A program made the position numbers and the translations under genes. 64,000 nucleotides of DNA, from assembly GCA_017425245.1 (NCBI GenBank), contig JAFOOX010000063.1:177724-241723 (forward strand). Direction: 5' to 3'. Each line of letters begins with the position of its first letter. Positions within the stretch are counted from its first letter, which is position 1. The stretch is from Gammaproteobacteria bacterium. Its GTDB lineage: Bacteria > Pseudomonadota > Gammaproteobacteria > Enterobacterales > Neiellaceae. Below the pieces are notes generated by a model. It searched no databases and had not been told where the DNA came from. It was given only the letters and a program-made list of their open reading frames with translations. This document shows positions 18,378 through 26,288 of the stretch, in pieces.

Positions 18378-19283
18378 TCACCAACACTCACCTGCCAACT
18401 GCAACAACACCTTGCCACCACAGCCACCCGCCGCCAGTTGACGCTGAGCCCGCCCGGCTTCAACCAACGGCCAGCAGCCGCCTATGGCCAAGGTCAACGT
18501 ACCCGCTGCCGCCTGCGCCAACAGCCGCGCCAGCAACGCCGTATCGGGCGCCACTAGCAAACCGCTACCCTTGAGCCCATGGCTCTCAGCGGCAGCAATC
18601 AAGGCTGGGGCAGTGACCGTCGGTACCGTGACCAATTCGCCAGCAGCGTTCATCGCCGCCAACCAGGGCAACACGGCATCACCGCCGACCAGATCGATGA
18701 TCGCGTCTACCGCAGTAATCGCCTCGAGCGGCTGCGGGCAATGGCGGCCCACGGCAACCACCTGCCAGCCAGCGTGGCGGGCCAGCTGCACCACCAGCTG
18801 GCCCACAGCGCCCGCCGCCCCGAGTACCGCCAAGCGGCCCGGCTGCCGGCTGATCAATGCAAGGGACTGTGCCGCCGTCAATGCAGCCAATGGCAGCGCC
18901 GCCGCCTGCTGCAGCGGCAGCCCGACCGGCACCGCCACCAGTTCCTCGCCAACCACCGCCACCTGCTCGGCATAACAGCCCGCTGGCAATGGAAAGTTAA
19001 CCAGACCACAAACCCGGTCACCCACCTGCCAGCCGCTTTCTGCACCGACAGCAACCACGGTGCCGGACAGATCATAGCCAGGGCAAAAGGGCCACAAGCC
19101 ACGCTTGCCGATCGCCGCTGCGGCCCACCCCAACCCCTGACGGGTTTTGAGATCGATCGGATTGAGGGCGGCGTATGCAGTTTTCACCACCACTTCCGTC
19201 AGGCCAGGCTGGGGTTGGGCCACGGTTTCGAGGCTGAGGACCTCAGGGCCACCAAACTGGTTGATCACAATACGCTGCATCAT
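18378..19283 (-). CDS. Zinc-type medium-chain alcohol dehydrogenase/quinone oxidoreductase (MDR)
   Basis: An MDR-superfamily oxidoreductase of about 301 residues that uses NAD(P)H; the natural substrate is not known. It starts MMQRIVINQFGGPEVL, typical of the quinone-oxidoreductase branch, and has PGYDLSGTVVAVG (about 68-80) and the Rossmann motif LGAAGAVGQLVVQLA (about 153-167). No catalytic or structural zinc ligands are evident. The frame opens at GTG 19298, but ATG 19283 (or 19280) fits the family better; no clear Shine-Dalgarno is visible. First gene of the leftward cluster with the M16 peptidase and gshA. Confidence 0.88.
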   Translation of the reverse strand: MMQRIVINQFGGPEVLSLETVAQPQPGLTEVVVKTAYAALNPIDLKTRQGLGWAAAAIGKRGLWPFCPGYDLSGTVVAVGAESGWQVGDRVCGLVNFPLPAGCYAEQVAVVGEELVAVPVGLPLQQAAALPLAALTAAQSLALISRQPGRLAVLGAAGAVGQLVVQLARHAGWQVVAVGRHCPQPLEAITAVDAIIDLVGGDAVLPWLAAMNAAGELVTVPTVTAPALIAAAESHGLKGSGLLVAPDTALLARLLAQAAAGTLTLAIGGCWPLVEAGRAQRQLAAGGCGGKVLLQLAGECW

Positions 19284-19414
19284 CGCGAGGCGGGTCACAG
19301 GCAGGGACAGAGGTGGGAGGTTACACTAGCCAGAGTTGCAGGTGCAGGGGGCCAGCGTGATTGACGCTGTTTCCACCAGTTGCACCCTCCTGTTGACGCT
19401 GATGGAGAAGGTCG

Positions 19415-19582
19415 TTGGGACGTTTCTTTTTGCTGCCATTACTGGCGTGCCTGGGTTGGTATCTGTACCTCTACTACCGTGGTTACCCACTACGGCAGGG
19501 GCTGCGCGGATTCGTCTGGATCCTGGTGGTTTCCAGCACACTGGCAGCCTTCTTTGCCCTTTTGATGTGGCTGACCCGCTAG
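19415..19582 (+). CDS. Small hydrophobic membrane protein (55 residues, TTG start)
   Basis: A short frame from TTG 19415 encodes a 55-residue protein beginning LGRFFLLPLLACLGWYLYLYY, then a short basic loop (RGYPLRQGLRG) and a second hydrophobic segment ending LLMWLTR. This gives two predicted transmembrane helices with a positively charged turn. An upstream in-frame TGA leaves TTG as the only usual start codon; GGAG lies 7 bases before it. No family is recognised. The gap between the MDR gene and the alkaline phosphatase (19284-19713) holds only this frame and the phosphatase promoter region. Confidence 0.55.
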   Translation: MGRFFLLPLLACLGWYLYLYYRGYPLRQGLRGFVWILVVSSTLAAFFALLMWLTR

Positions 19583-19713
19583 CGGCAAGAGCGAACAGAT
19601 TCACGGTAAGGACGAACGCGCTGTAACACCAAACCACTAAATCCTTCACCCTTTTGTAACCTTTTGCGCCTAGGTTAGCTCCGTCTTTAACCCACCGGAC
19701 CGGAGCCAACACC

Positions 19714-21252
19714 ATGAGCCTGCTTAACCTTGCTCGTCACCAAAAGCTGCTGCTAGTCGCCGCCATCACGACAGCCCTGATGAGTGGCTGTAATAGTGAT
19801 GATGACGACACCCAGCCCACACCACCGGCTGCTCAGCGTCCCAAGAACGTGATCTTAATGATTAGCGATGGCGCCAGCTATGGCACTTGGGAGATGGCGG
19901 CCCACTGGCAGGGAGCAGAAAATGCCAACGATCTGGCGATCTATAGCGACATGCAGACTCGCTTGGGGGTGACCACCTACCCGCTGAACACCAGCAACAC
20001 CCCGACCAACGAAGATACCTCCACCTTGGGTTATGATCCGGCAGCTGCCTGGAATACCACGGTTGGCGAAGGGGTCGAGAAAGATGGCTTCATGACTTAC
20101 ATTGAGGGCTACAAGTACCTCAAAAATAACTACACCGATTCAGCCGCTGCGGGCACTGCCTTGGCCTCAGGCCAAAAAACCTACAACAACGCCATCAACT
20201 ATGATAACCACGGCAAGCCGATGGGTTACATCACCCAGTTGGCCAAGGCCCAAGGCAAAGCAACCGGGGTCGTGAGCTCGGTGCAGATGGCCCATGCCAC
20301 GCCTGCCACCTTCTCGGCCCAGAACATCTCTCGCCGTAACATGCATGAGATTGCCCGCGATCAGCTGACCAACGGGAACGTTGACCTGTTGATGGGTACT
20401 GGCCACCCCGACTACGATGGCAGCGGTACTAACCTGAACGCTCTGAGCGCCGAAGATTGCGCCGCCAATTGGGCTTGCGGCAACAGATTTGACAGCATCG
20501 GCGAGACCGAATGGCTGGCGCTTAAAGCAGGTCTCTTGACCCCCACCGGGGCGTCCAAACCTTGGACCCTGATCGAAGACAAAGGCGCCTTTGAGTTGCT
20601 CGCATCCGGCAACCTGAGCGTGGATGGCCCGCTGGTCGGTATTCCGCGCGTGCGCTGGACCTTGCAGCAAACTCGCAGTGGGGACGTAGTTGGCGCAGAC
20701 GCCAACCAGCCGAGCGGCAAAAAAATGATCGCCACCGTGCCGGACCTGGCCACCATGACCCAAGGCGCCCTCAACTATCTGGGTAAAGATGAAGATGGTC
20801 TGTTCCTGATGGTCGAAGGCGGCGCCGTAGACTGGGCCGCCCACGGTAACGATACTGGTACATTGATCGAAGAACAGCTCGACTTCGACCGCGCCGTTGC
20901 CGTCGTCAAAGACTGGGTAGAAGCCAACAGCAGCTGGGAAGAAACCCTGCTGATCGTCACCACCGATCACGGTAACGCCCTGCCGCTGGCCCCTACCTCA
21001 GATGTCACCGCATTTGCGCCGGTTGTTAGCAACGGCAGCGAGCTGTTGCCTGAGGTTCGTTACTGGAGCGGTCAGCACACTAACGAAGTGGTTCGCCTGT
21101 GGGCCATCGGTGCCGGTAGCGACAAGTTCGACGACTACATCAGAGGCACTGACAGCGGCTTTGTCACCTTCACCGGCCACAACAGCGATGGTCGCTATAT
21201 CGACCTCACCGATGTATTTGCGGTGATGCGCGACAACATCCAACCCGAGTAA
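19714..21252 (+). CDS. Alkaline phosphatase, predicted lipoprotein
   Basis: A 512-residue PhoA-superfamily phosphomonoesterase that releases phosphate from organic esters outside the cytoplasm. The catalytic set is complete: Asp52 (ISDGAS), nucleophile Ser143 in YTDSAAAGTA, Glu368/Asp373/His377 in VEGGAVDWAAH, Asp418-His419 in TTDHG and His455 in GQHTNE. The N-terminus has a lipobox (LMSGC, Cys26) followed by an Asp-rich linker (NSDDDD), so the enzyme is likely membrane-anchored rather than free; Asp at +3 and later does not clearly settle which membrane. A degenerate CTGTAAC half-site at 19621 is the only Pho-box-like sequence upstream. Confidence 0.92.
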   Translation: MSLLNLARHQKLLLVAAITTALMSGCNSDDDDTQPTPPAAQRPKNVILMISDGASYGTWEMAAHWQGAENANDLAIYSDMQTRLGVTTYPLNTSNTPTNEDTSTLGYDPAAAWNTTVGEGVEKDGFMTYIEGYKYLKNNYTDSAAAGTALASGQKTYNNAINYDNHGKPMGYITQLAKAQGKATGVVSSVQMAHATPATFSAQNISRRNMHEIARDQLTNGNVDLLMGTGHPDYDGSGTNLNALSAEDCAANWACGNRFDSIGETEWLALKAGLLTPTGASKPWTLIEDKGAFELLASGNLSVDGPLVGIPRVRWTLQQTRSGDVVGADANQPSGKKMIATVPDLATMTQGALNYLGKDEDGLFLMVEGGAVDWAAHGNDTGTLIEEQLDFDRAVAVVKDWVEANSSWEETLLIVTTDHGNALPLAPTSDVTAFAPVVSNGSELLPEVRYWSGQHTNEVVRLWAIGAGSDKFDDYIRGTDSGFVTFTGHNSDGRYIDLTDVFAVMRDNIQPE

Positions 21253-21269
21253 CACCCAAGGGTAAACAG

Positions 21270-21300
21270 GGCCCGGCGTGCAAGCGCCGGGCCTTTCATT
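21270..21300 (+). terminator. Terminator of the alkaline phosphatase gene
   Basis: GGCCCGGCG (21270-21278) pairs with CGCCGGGCC (21285-21293) around a 6-nt loop and is followed by TTTCATT. It lies 18 bases past the phosphatase stop and just before the DUF1566 gene. Confidence 0.8.
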
Positions 21301-21319
21301 GTCAGTGGAGTCCATACCA

Positions 21320-21877
21320 ATGCTGCACGCATCGTTACTGCTCGCTGTGCTAGTGCTGCCCACCAGCACCATGGCGGCCCAAATCTGCCGCACCGATACA
21401 ACACAAACCACCCTTTCCTCGGCCTTCACCATCGCCAGCGATGGCACCGTGACTGATCACGCAAATCAGCTGCAATGGCAGCGCTGCCCGCTGGGGCTGG
21501 AGGGCGACCGCTGCGAGGGCAAAATCCGGCTGTTTAGCTGGATGGCCGCCCACGACGCAGTCGCCCGCCTCAACCGCGACGGCGTTGCTGGCCATCACGA
21601 CTGGCGCTTGCCGTCAAAACAGGAGCTGGCCACCCTGGTGACGCCCCACTGCGTCAACCCGGCGATTGACCTCAACACCTTTCCAAACACCCCGTCGGCT
21701 TGGTTCTGGACAGCCAGTAGCGAGGATGGCGGCACTCACGCCGCTTGGTATGTCAATTTTGACGTCGGTCAAAGCCACATTGATGACCGGAACCTACCCA
21801 ATGCGGTGAGGTTGGTACGTACCCTGCCCCCTGTACCGGTTCTAACAAAAACGGCCCCCGCAGGAGCCGTTCAATAG
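21320..21877 (+). CDS. DUF1566 domain-containing exported protein
   Basis: A 185-residue protein with a signal peptide (MLHASLLLAVLVLPTSTMAA, cleavage near 20) and a DUF1566/Lcl-C-type domain: TVTDHANQLQWQRCP, WMAAHDAVARLN, HHDWRLPSKQELATLV and WFWTASS are typical motifs. Four cysteines could form disulfides in the periplasm. The function of the family is unknown. ATG 21320 has GTGGAG upstream; the longer frame start at 21278 lies inside the preceding terminator. The 3' end overlaps the terminator of the convergent oad operon. Confidence 0.85.
   Translation: MLHASLLLAVLVLPTSTMAAQICRTDTTQTTLSSAFTIASDGTVTDHANQLQWQRCPLGLEGDRCEGKIRLFSWMAAHDAVARLNRDGVAGHHDWRLPSKQELATLVTPHCVNPAIDLNTFPNTPSAWFWTASSEDGGTHAAWYVNFDVGQSHIDDRNLPNAVRLVRTLPPVPVLTKTAPAGAVQ
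21845..21871 (-). terminator. Terminator of the oadGAB operon, inside the end of the DUF1566 gene
   Basis: On the minus strand AACGGC (21871-21866) and GCCGTT (21855-21850) flank a partly paired CC/GG core and are followed by TTTTTGTTAG. It begins 25 bases past the oadB stop. On the plus strand the same bases encode the last residues of the DUF1566 protein. Confidence 0.7.
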
Positions 21878-21895
21878 CAGCCGAACCAGATCCGG

Positions 21896-23026
21896 TTACT
21901 TGACCAGTGCCAGCAGCACCCCGGCCGCGACGGCTGAGCCCAATACCCCGGCGACATTGGGGCCCATGGCGTGCATCAGCAGGAAGTTGTGGGGATTGGA
22001 TTCCAACCCCACCTTGTTCGCCACCCGCGCTGACATCGGCACCGCCGACACCCCGGCTGCACCGATCAGTGGGTTAACCTTGCCGCCGGTGGCCCAGTTC
22101 ATGATCTTGCCCATGATCACCCCCGCCGCTGTGCCCATCGAAAACGCAATGGCTCCCAACACCAGAATTGCCAACGTCTGGGCAGTCAGGAACTGCTCGG
22201 CTGACAACTTGGAACCCACCGCCAACCCCAAAAAGATGGTAACGATGTTGATCAACTCGTTCTGGGCGGTCTTGGATAAGCGCTCCACCACCCCGGCTTC
22301 ACGCATCAGGTTACCGAGGCAGAACATGCCAACCAGTGGCGTAGCCGAGGGCAGCAGCAACAGACAGACCAGCAGCACCAACAGCGGAAACAAGATACGC
22401 TCGGCTTTACTGACCGGACGCAGCTGCTCCATCACCACCTTGCGCTCAGCCTCAGTCGTCAGCGCACGCATAATTGGCGGCTGAATGATCGGTACCAGCG
22501 CCATGTAGGAGTAGGCAGACACGGCAATAGCCCCCAGCAACTCGGGCGCCAACTTGGATGCCACATAGATAGACGTCGGGCCATCAGCGCCACCAATGAT
22601 GGCAATGGCCGCCGCCTGCTTCATGTCGAAATCAAGCCCCGGTACCAGATTGAGAAAGATGGCCCCAAACAGGGTGCCAAAAATCCCGAACTGGGCTGCC
22701 GCCCCAAGCAACAGCGTCTTGGGGTTGGCGATCAATGCACCGAAATCGGTCATTGCTCCCACCCCCATGAAGATCAGGAGCGGAAACACACCCGTCTCGA
22801 TGCCGGCATGAAAAACGTAATAGAGAATACCGCCGGGATCGGTAAAACCGGCCCCGGGGATGTTGGCCAGCACCGCACCAAAACCAATGGGCAACAGCAG
22901 CAGCGGTTCAAATTTCTTGACGATCGCCAGAAACAGCAACCCGCCGCCAACGATCATCATGATCGCTTGGCCAAGGGCGAAATTAGCGATGCCGGTGCTC
23001 TGCCACAGGGTCAGCAAACCTTCCAT
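21896..23026 (-). CDS. oadB: Oxaloacetate decarboxylase (Na+ pump) beta subunit
   Basis: OadB is the inner-membrane subunit that decarboxylates carboxybiotin and couples this to Na+ export. The 376 residues form about nine to eleven hydrophobic segments and contain [10 protein letters not shown] (about 145-154), whose Asp is the Na+-coupling residue in the Klebsiella protein, and the conserved [21 protein letters not shown] near the C-terminus. It lies 9 bases after oadA and ends the oadGAB operon. Confidence 0.95.
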   Translation of the reverse strand: MEGLLTLWQSTGIANFALGQAIMMIVGGGLLFLAIVKKFEPLLLLPIGFGAVLANIPGAGFTDPGGILYYVFHAGIETGVFPLLIFMGVGAMTDFGALIANPKTLLLGAAAQFGIFGTLFGAIFLNLVPGLDFDMKQAAAIAIIGGADGPTSIYVASKLAPELLGAIAVSAYSYMALVPIIQPPIMRALTTEAERKVVMEQLRPVSKAERILFPLLVLLVCLLLLPSATPLVGMFCLGNLMREAGVVERLSKTAQNELINIVTIFLGLAVGSKLSAEQFLTAQTLAILVLGAIAFSMGTAAGVIMGKIMNWATGGKVNPLIGAAGVSAVPMSARVANKVGLESNPHNFLLMHAMGPNVAGVLGSAVAAGVLLALVK

Positions 23027-23035
23027 AACGACCCC

Positions 23036-24841
23036 TTACACCAAGGCCAGCAAGGGTTCGCCAACAGCCACGCTGTCACCGTCCTTGACGAACAATTCAC
23101 TAACGGTCCCGGCGCGGGCGGCACGGATCTCAGTCTCCATCTTCATCGCTTCGAGCACCACCACCACGTCTCCGGCCGCTACGGCGTCTCCGGTCCTCAC
23201 CATCATCTTGCAGATGAGGCCCGCCAGCGGCGCGTTGACTGTGATCGCCGTTGCCGACGGGGCCACTGCTGGCGCAGCGCTCGCCGGCGCCGCCGCCGCC
23301 ACCGCCGCCGCCGGTGCAACATTGGTCAGGGTGCCACAGGGCGCCACTTCGACCTCAAATACCCGGCCATCGACGCGTACGCTGTAGCGCTCAGTGGTCA
23401 TAGGCGCAGTAGCAGGCGCTACCGCTAGCGCGACAGGTGACGTCGTCGCGGCGCCCGGAACAGGTTCGAAAGCAGCCGGGTTATCACGATTCTTGAGAAA
23501 CTTAAGGCCGACCTGAGGGAACAAGGCGTAAGTCAGCACATCATCGACGACCATATCGGCCAGACGAATGCCTTCGACTTTGGCTTTTGCTGTCAGTTCA
23601 GCACCCAGGCTGTCCATCTCCGGCTTGAGCAGATCGGCCGGGCGACAGGTGATCGGGGTTTCACCCGCCAGTAGCACGCGCTGCTGCAGTGCAGTATTGA
23701 CCGGAGCCGGCGCCGCGCCATATTCGCCGCGTAGCACCCCTGCCGTCTCTTTGGTGATGCTCTTGTAGCGCTCACCATTGAGCACGTTGATCACCGCCTG
23801 ACTGCCAACAATCTGCGAGGTGGGGGTCACCAGCGGAATGAAGCCCAGGTCTTCACGCACCCGCGGGATCTCGGCCAGTACCTCGTCCATTTTGTCGAGG
23901 GCATTCTGCTCTTTTAGCTGTCCTTCCATGTTGGTCAGCATGCCGCCAGGCACCTGGGCCAGCAGGATGCGGGTATCAATACCTTTAAGGCTGCCTTCGA
24001 ATTTTGCGTATTTCTTGCGCACCTCACGAAAGTAACTGGCGATCTCCTCCAGCAGCACCAGATCAAGGCCGGTGTCACGTTCGGCGCCTTGCAGCATCGC
24101 CACCAGCGTCTCCGTCGGACTATGACCGTAGGTCATGCTCATCGACGAAATGGCACTGTCGATCATGTCGATGCCAGCATCGATCGCCTTCATGTGAGTG
24201 GCCAGCGACAGGCCGGTTGTGGCATGGCAGTGCAGCGCCAGCGGCACCTTGACGGCCGCTTTCAGGCGCTTGATCAGCTCCTCTGCCTCATAGGGGCGCA
24301 GCAGGCCGGCCATATCCTTGATACAGATGGAATGGCAACCCAGATCCTCAAGCCGGCGGGCAAGATCAACCCAGGTTTCGACTGTATGTACCGGGCTGGT
24401 GGTGTAGGAGATGGTGCCCTGGGCATGGCCCTCAACCGCAATGCAGGCCTTGACCGCCCGCTCAAAATTGCGTGGATCATTCATGGCATCAAAGATGCGG
24501 AACACATCCATGCCATTGGCACGGGCGCGCTCAACAAATTTGTCAACGACGTCATCGGCGTAATGGCGATAGCCCAGCAGGTTCTGGCCACGCAGCAGCA
24601 TCTGCTGACGGGTGTTGGGCATCGCTTTCTTGAGTGCGCGCAGCCGTTCCCACGGATCTTCACCCAGATAGCGGATGCAGGCGTCAAAGGTGGCACCACC
24701 CCAGGTTTCCAGCGACCAGTAGCCAACCCGGTCGAGCTTTTCAGCAATCGGCAGCATGTCATCAAGGCGCAGGCGGGTGGCCAGCAGCGATTGATGGGCG
24801 TCGCGCAACACCACATCGGTCAGAGCGAGGGCTTTGGTCAT
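23036..24841 (-). CDS. oadA: Oxaloacetate decarboxylase alpha subunit (biotin-containing)
   Basis: OadA transfers the carboxyl group of oxaloacetate to its biotin, the cytosolic half-reaction of the Na+ pump. The 601-residue product has an N-terminal carboxyltransferase domain ([16 protein letters not shown] at 8-23), a PYC/OADA middle domain, an Ala/Pro-rich linker near 500-530 and a C-terminal biotinyl domain with EAMKMET, biotinyl Lys about 567. The frame opens at 24862, but ATG 24841 ([12 protein letters not shown]) matches the family start and has AAGGA upstream. It overlaps no gene; oadG ends 17 bases upstream. Confidence 0.95.
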   Translation of the reverse strand: MTKALALTDVVLRDAHQSLLATRLRLDDMLPIAEKLDRVGYWSLETWGGATFDACIRYLGEDPWERLRALKKAMPNTRQQMLLRGQNLLGYRHYADDVVDKFVERARANGMDVFRIFDAMNDPRNFERAVKACIAVEGHAQGTISYTTSPVHTVETWVDLARRLEDLGCHSICIKDMAGLLRPYEAEELIKRLKAAVKVPLALHCHATTGLSLATHMKAIDAGIDMIDSAISSMSMTYGHSPTETLVAMLQGAERDTGLDLVLLEEIASYFREVRKKYAKFEGSLKGIDTRILLAQVPGGMLTNMEGQLKEQNALDKMDEVLAEIPRVREDLGFIPLVTPTSQIVGSQAVINVLNGERYKSITKETAGVLRGEYGAAPAPVNTALQQRVLLAGETPITCRPADLLKPEMDSLGAELTAKAKVEGIRLADMVVDDVLTYALFPQVGLKFLKNRDNPAAFEPVPGAATTSPVALAVAPATAPMTTERYSVRVDGRVFEVEVAPCGTLTNVAPAAAVAAAAPASAAPAVAPSATAITVNAPLAGLICKMMVRTGDAVAAGDVVVVLEAMKMETEIRAARAGTVSELFVKDGDSVAVGEPLLALV

Positions 24842-24858
24842 GGCGGGCGTCCTTAATG

Positions 24859-25116
24859 TCATGATTTCGAATGGCGGTTGCGATGCTGATGGATCGCGGC
24901 AGAAATGGCGGCCAGTTCGGCAGTGTTTGCTCCGTTAGTAGCGGCCTGAGCCTGCGGACGGCGCTCAGCTGCTACCGGCGTCGGTAAGTAGCGGTGCACG
25001 AAAGCGACCATGGCATTAATCAGCACCACCAGCAGACTCAGTAGGGCAAAGACGATCGCCATCCCGGTCACCATCAGCGTGGCACCCTCAACGATCTGGT
25101 CGACAATATTGGTCAT
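24859..25116 (-). CDS. oadG: Oxaloacetate decarboxylase gamma subunit
   Basis: OadG is a small membrane subunit that holds the alpha and beta subunits together and helps bind zinc. The 85-residue product has one N-terminal transmembrane helix (about 12-38) and an Ala/Gln-rich hydrophilic tail ending in a His-rich sequence ([10 protein letters not shown]), as in known OadG proteins. It opens the oadGAB operon with AAGGAA in front of ATG 25116. Confidence 0.9.
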   Translation of the reverse strand: MTNIVDQIVEGATLMVTGMAIVFALLSLLVVLINAMVAFVHRYLPTPVAAERRPQAQAATNGANTAELAAISAAIHQHRNRHSKS

Positions 25117-25340
25117 CTGCGATTCCTTAATTCAGTGCACTGGCGGCCAGGAAATCGCCCCCGCCAGCGGCGTCCGTGAACAGGCCGTTATCATGCTCCG
25201 TTGCCGGCACACGCACATCAACAGAGCTCACAGTCCGGACGGTCTCGACTATGAATCAACGACATCTGGCCAGTATGACGGGGATCAATGGCAAGAGTGG
25301 ACCAACAAGGTGAAGTTTGAAAAGTGCGGCAAGGCGCACA

Positions 25341-25361
25341 AGGGGCAAGGGGCAAGGGGCA
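25341..25361. repeat. Three tandem copies of a 7-bp unit in the oadG-tRNA intergenic region
   Basis: AAGGGGC occurs three times in a row, followed by a partial AAGGC. The 289-base region 25117-25405 must also hold the oadGAB promoter, which I could not place with confidence; no gene is seen in it. Confidence 0.6.
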
Positions 25362-25405
25362 AGGCAATGATGGTAATGAAAGAGAAATAGAAGAGTTAGG
25401 AAAAA

Positions 25406-25482
25406 TGGCGCACCCGGGAGGGCTCGAACCTCCAACCGCTCGGTTCGTAGCCGAGTACTCTATCCAATTGAGCTACGGGTGC
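25406..25482 (-). tRNA. tRNA-Arg (anticodon ACG), copy 2
   Basis: A 77-base cloverleaf on the minus strand begins GCACCCGTAGCTC and ends CGGGTGC-G-CCA with an encoded CCA. The anticodon stem CTCGG/CCGAG holds the loop CTACGAA, anticodon ACG (A34 is converted to inosine in bacteria). The T arm reads GGAGGTTCGAGCCCTCC. Identical in sequence to the copy at 25512-25588. Confidence 0.97.
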
Positions 25483-25511
25483 CCGTGAAAACCCAGATTA
25501 TCTAAACGAAG

Positions 25512-25588
25512 TGGCGCACCCGGGAGGGCTCGAACCTCCAACCGCTCGGTTCGTAGCCGAGTACTCTATCCAATTGAGCTACGGGTGC
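25512..25588 (-). tRNA. tRNA-Arg (anticodon ACG), copy 1
   Basis: Same 77-base sequence as the downstream copy, read on the minus strand, with encoded CCA. The two copies are 106 bases apart start to start and lie between csrA/tRNA-Ser and the oad operon, the usual serV-argV type cluster next to csrA. Confidence 0.97.
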
Positions 25589-25603
25589 CCTTCGATTAAA
25601 GAC

Positions 25604-25697
25604 TGGCGGTGAGGGAGGGATTCGAACCCTCGATAGAGGTTTAAGCCTCTATACTCCCTTAGCAGGGGAGCGCCTTCAGCCTCTCGGCCACCTCACC
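25604..25697 (-). tRNA. tRNA-Ser (anticodon GCT)
   Basis: A 94-base class II tRNA on the minus strand begins GGTGAGGTGGCCGAGAGGC and ends CCTCACC-G-CCA. The anticodon stem CTCCC/GGGAG holds the loop CTGCTAA (anticodon GCT, reading AGC/AGU). A long variable arm follows (TATAGAGGCTTAAACCTCTA). First of the tRNA run downstream of csrA. Confidence 0.97.
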
Positions 25698-25778
25698 CGC
25701 GCAGCGGCGTGCATATTACCTTTTGGGGTTTGGATGTCAAACCCTTTTTCGTCCTCAATCACCATCCTCTGCAAAAAC

Positions 25779-25807
25779 AAAAAGGCCAACTCAAAGTCGG
25801 CCTTTTT
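25779..25807 (-). terminator. Terminator of csrA
   Basis: AAAAAGGCC (25779-25787) pairs with GGCCTTTTT (25799-25807), with partial pairing in the loop; on the minus strand it ends in GGCCTTTTTGTTTTTG. It begins 17 bases past the csrA stop. By symmetry it could also stop plus-strand transcription. Confidence 0.85.
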
Positions 25808-25823
25808 GTTCAACATTAATGGC

Positions 25824-26012
25824 TTACTCTTCGTCGCCTGGTTCACCCTTCTCGGCCTGGATGCGCATGTAGATCTCTTCACGATGGACAGAGACATCCT
25901 TGGGCGCGTTGACGCCGATGCGCACCTGGTTGCCCTTCACGCCGAGCACGGTGACGGTTACGTTGTCGCCAATCATCAGGGTTTCACCCACACGGCGGGT
26001 CAAAATCAGCAT
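25824..26012 (-). CDS. csrA: Carbon storage regulator CsrA
   Basis: CsrA is a dimeric RNA-binding protein that represses or activates translation by binding GGA motifs in leaders; its activity is controlled by small RNAs made under BarA/UvrY. The 62-residue product ([16 protein letters not shown], then [19 protein letters not shown]) is the family length. ATG 26012 has GGAG upstream. An in-frame GTG at 26054 has its own AAGGAG and would add 14 residues. The two AAGGA elements in the leader are also candidate CsrA sites. The barA gene for the upstream kinase is in the same window. Confidence 0.97.
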   Translation of the reverse strand: MLILTRRVGETLMIGDNVTVTVLGVKGNQVRIGVNAPKDVSVHREEIYMRIQAEKGEPGDEE

Positions 26013-26240
26013 TGTCGGCTCCTTTCTTATACTCGGTGCCCATTTGTACGACACCTCTCTCCTTAGGGGATGATCTAAGGCTAGTTCAAAACACCAGGCA
26101 AAGGGTGGGGGTTACCCACCGTCGGTTCCTGATCCAGTTTAAAGGCGGCGTGCGGTGTTCGCACGGCCCGTTCGACATATTTCTAGCGATTAACCGCAGA
26201 AAATTGCTAAAGCATCAGCTCAGGCGCGCAAAAAGCGGGT

Positions 26241-26268
26241 AACAAGCCCCCAGTAACTCACCAGGGGG
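26241..26268 (-). terminator. Possible terminator of alaS
   Basis: CCCCC (26247-26251) and GGGGG (26264-26268) can pair around a 12-base loop, 21 bases past the alaS stop; on the minus strand it is followed by CTTGTTAC, a weak T-rich tail. The rest of the 276-base csrA-alaS gap holds a GGTGGG/CCCACC hairpin near 26105-26122 and the csrA leader. Confidence 0.35.
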
Positions 26269-26288
26269 ACCCTCCTACCGTCTGCAAC

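Noticed and set aside
19600..19713. Pho box upstream of the alkaline phosphatase
   Set aside because: Only CTGTAAC at 19621 and TTGTAAC near 19655 resemble half-sites and their spacing does not fit; much weaker than the boxes at 55244 and 57598.
25341..25361. Short tandem repeat as a CRISPR or phase-variable tract
   Set aside because: Three 7-base units with no spacers and outside any coding or promoter element I can define; no CRISPR array or cas gene is present anywhere in the window.
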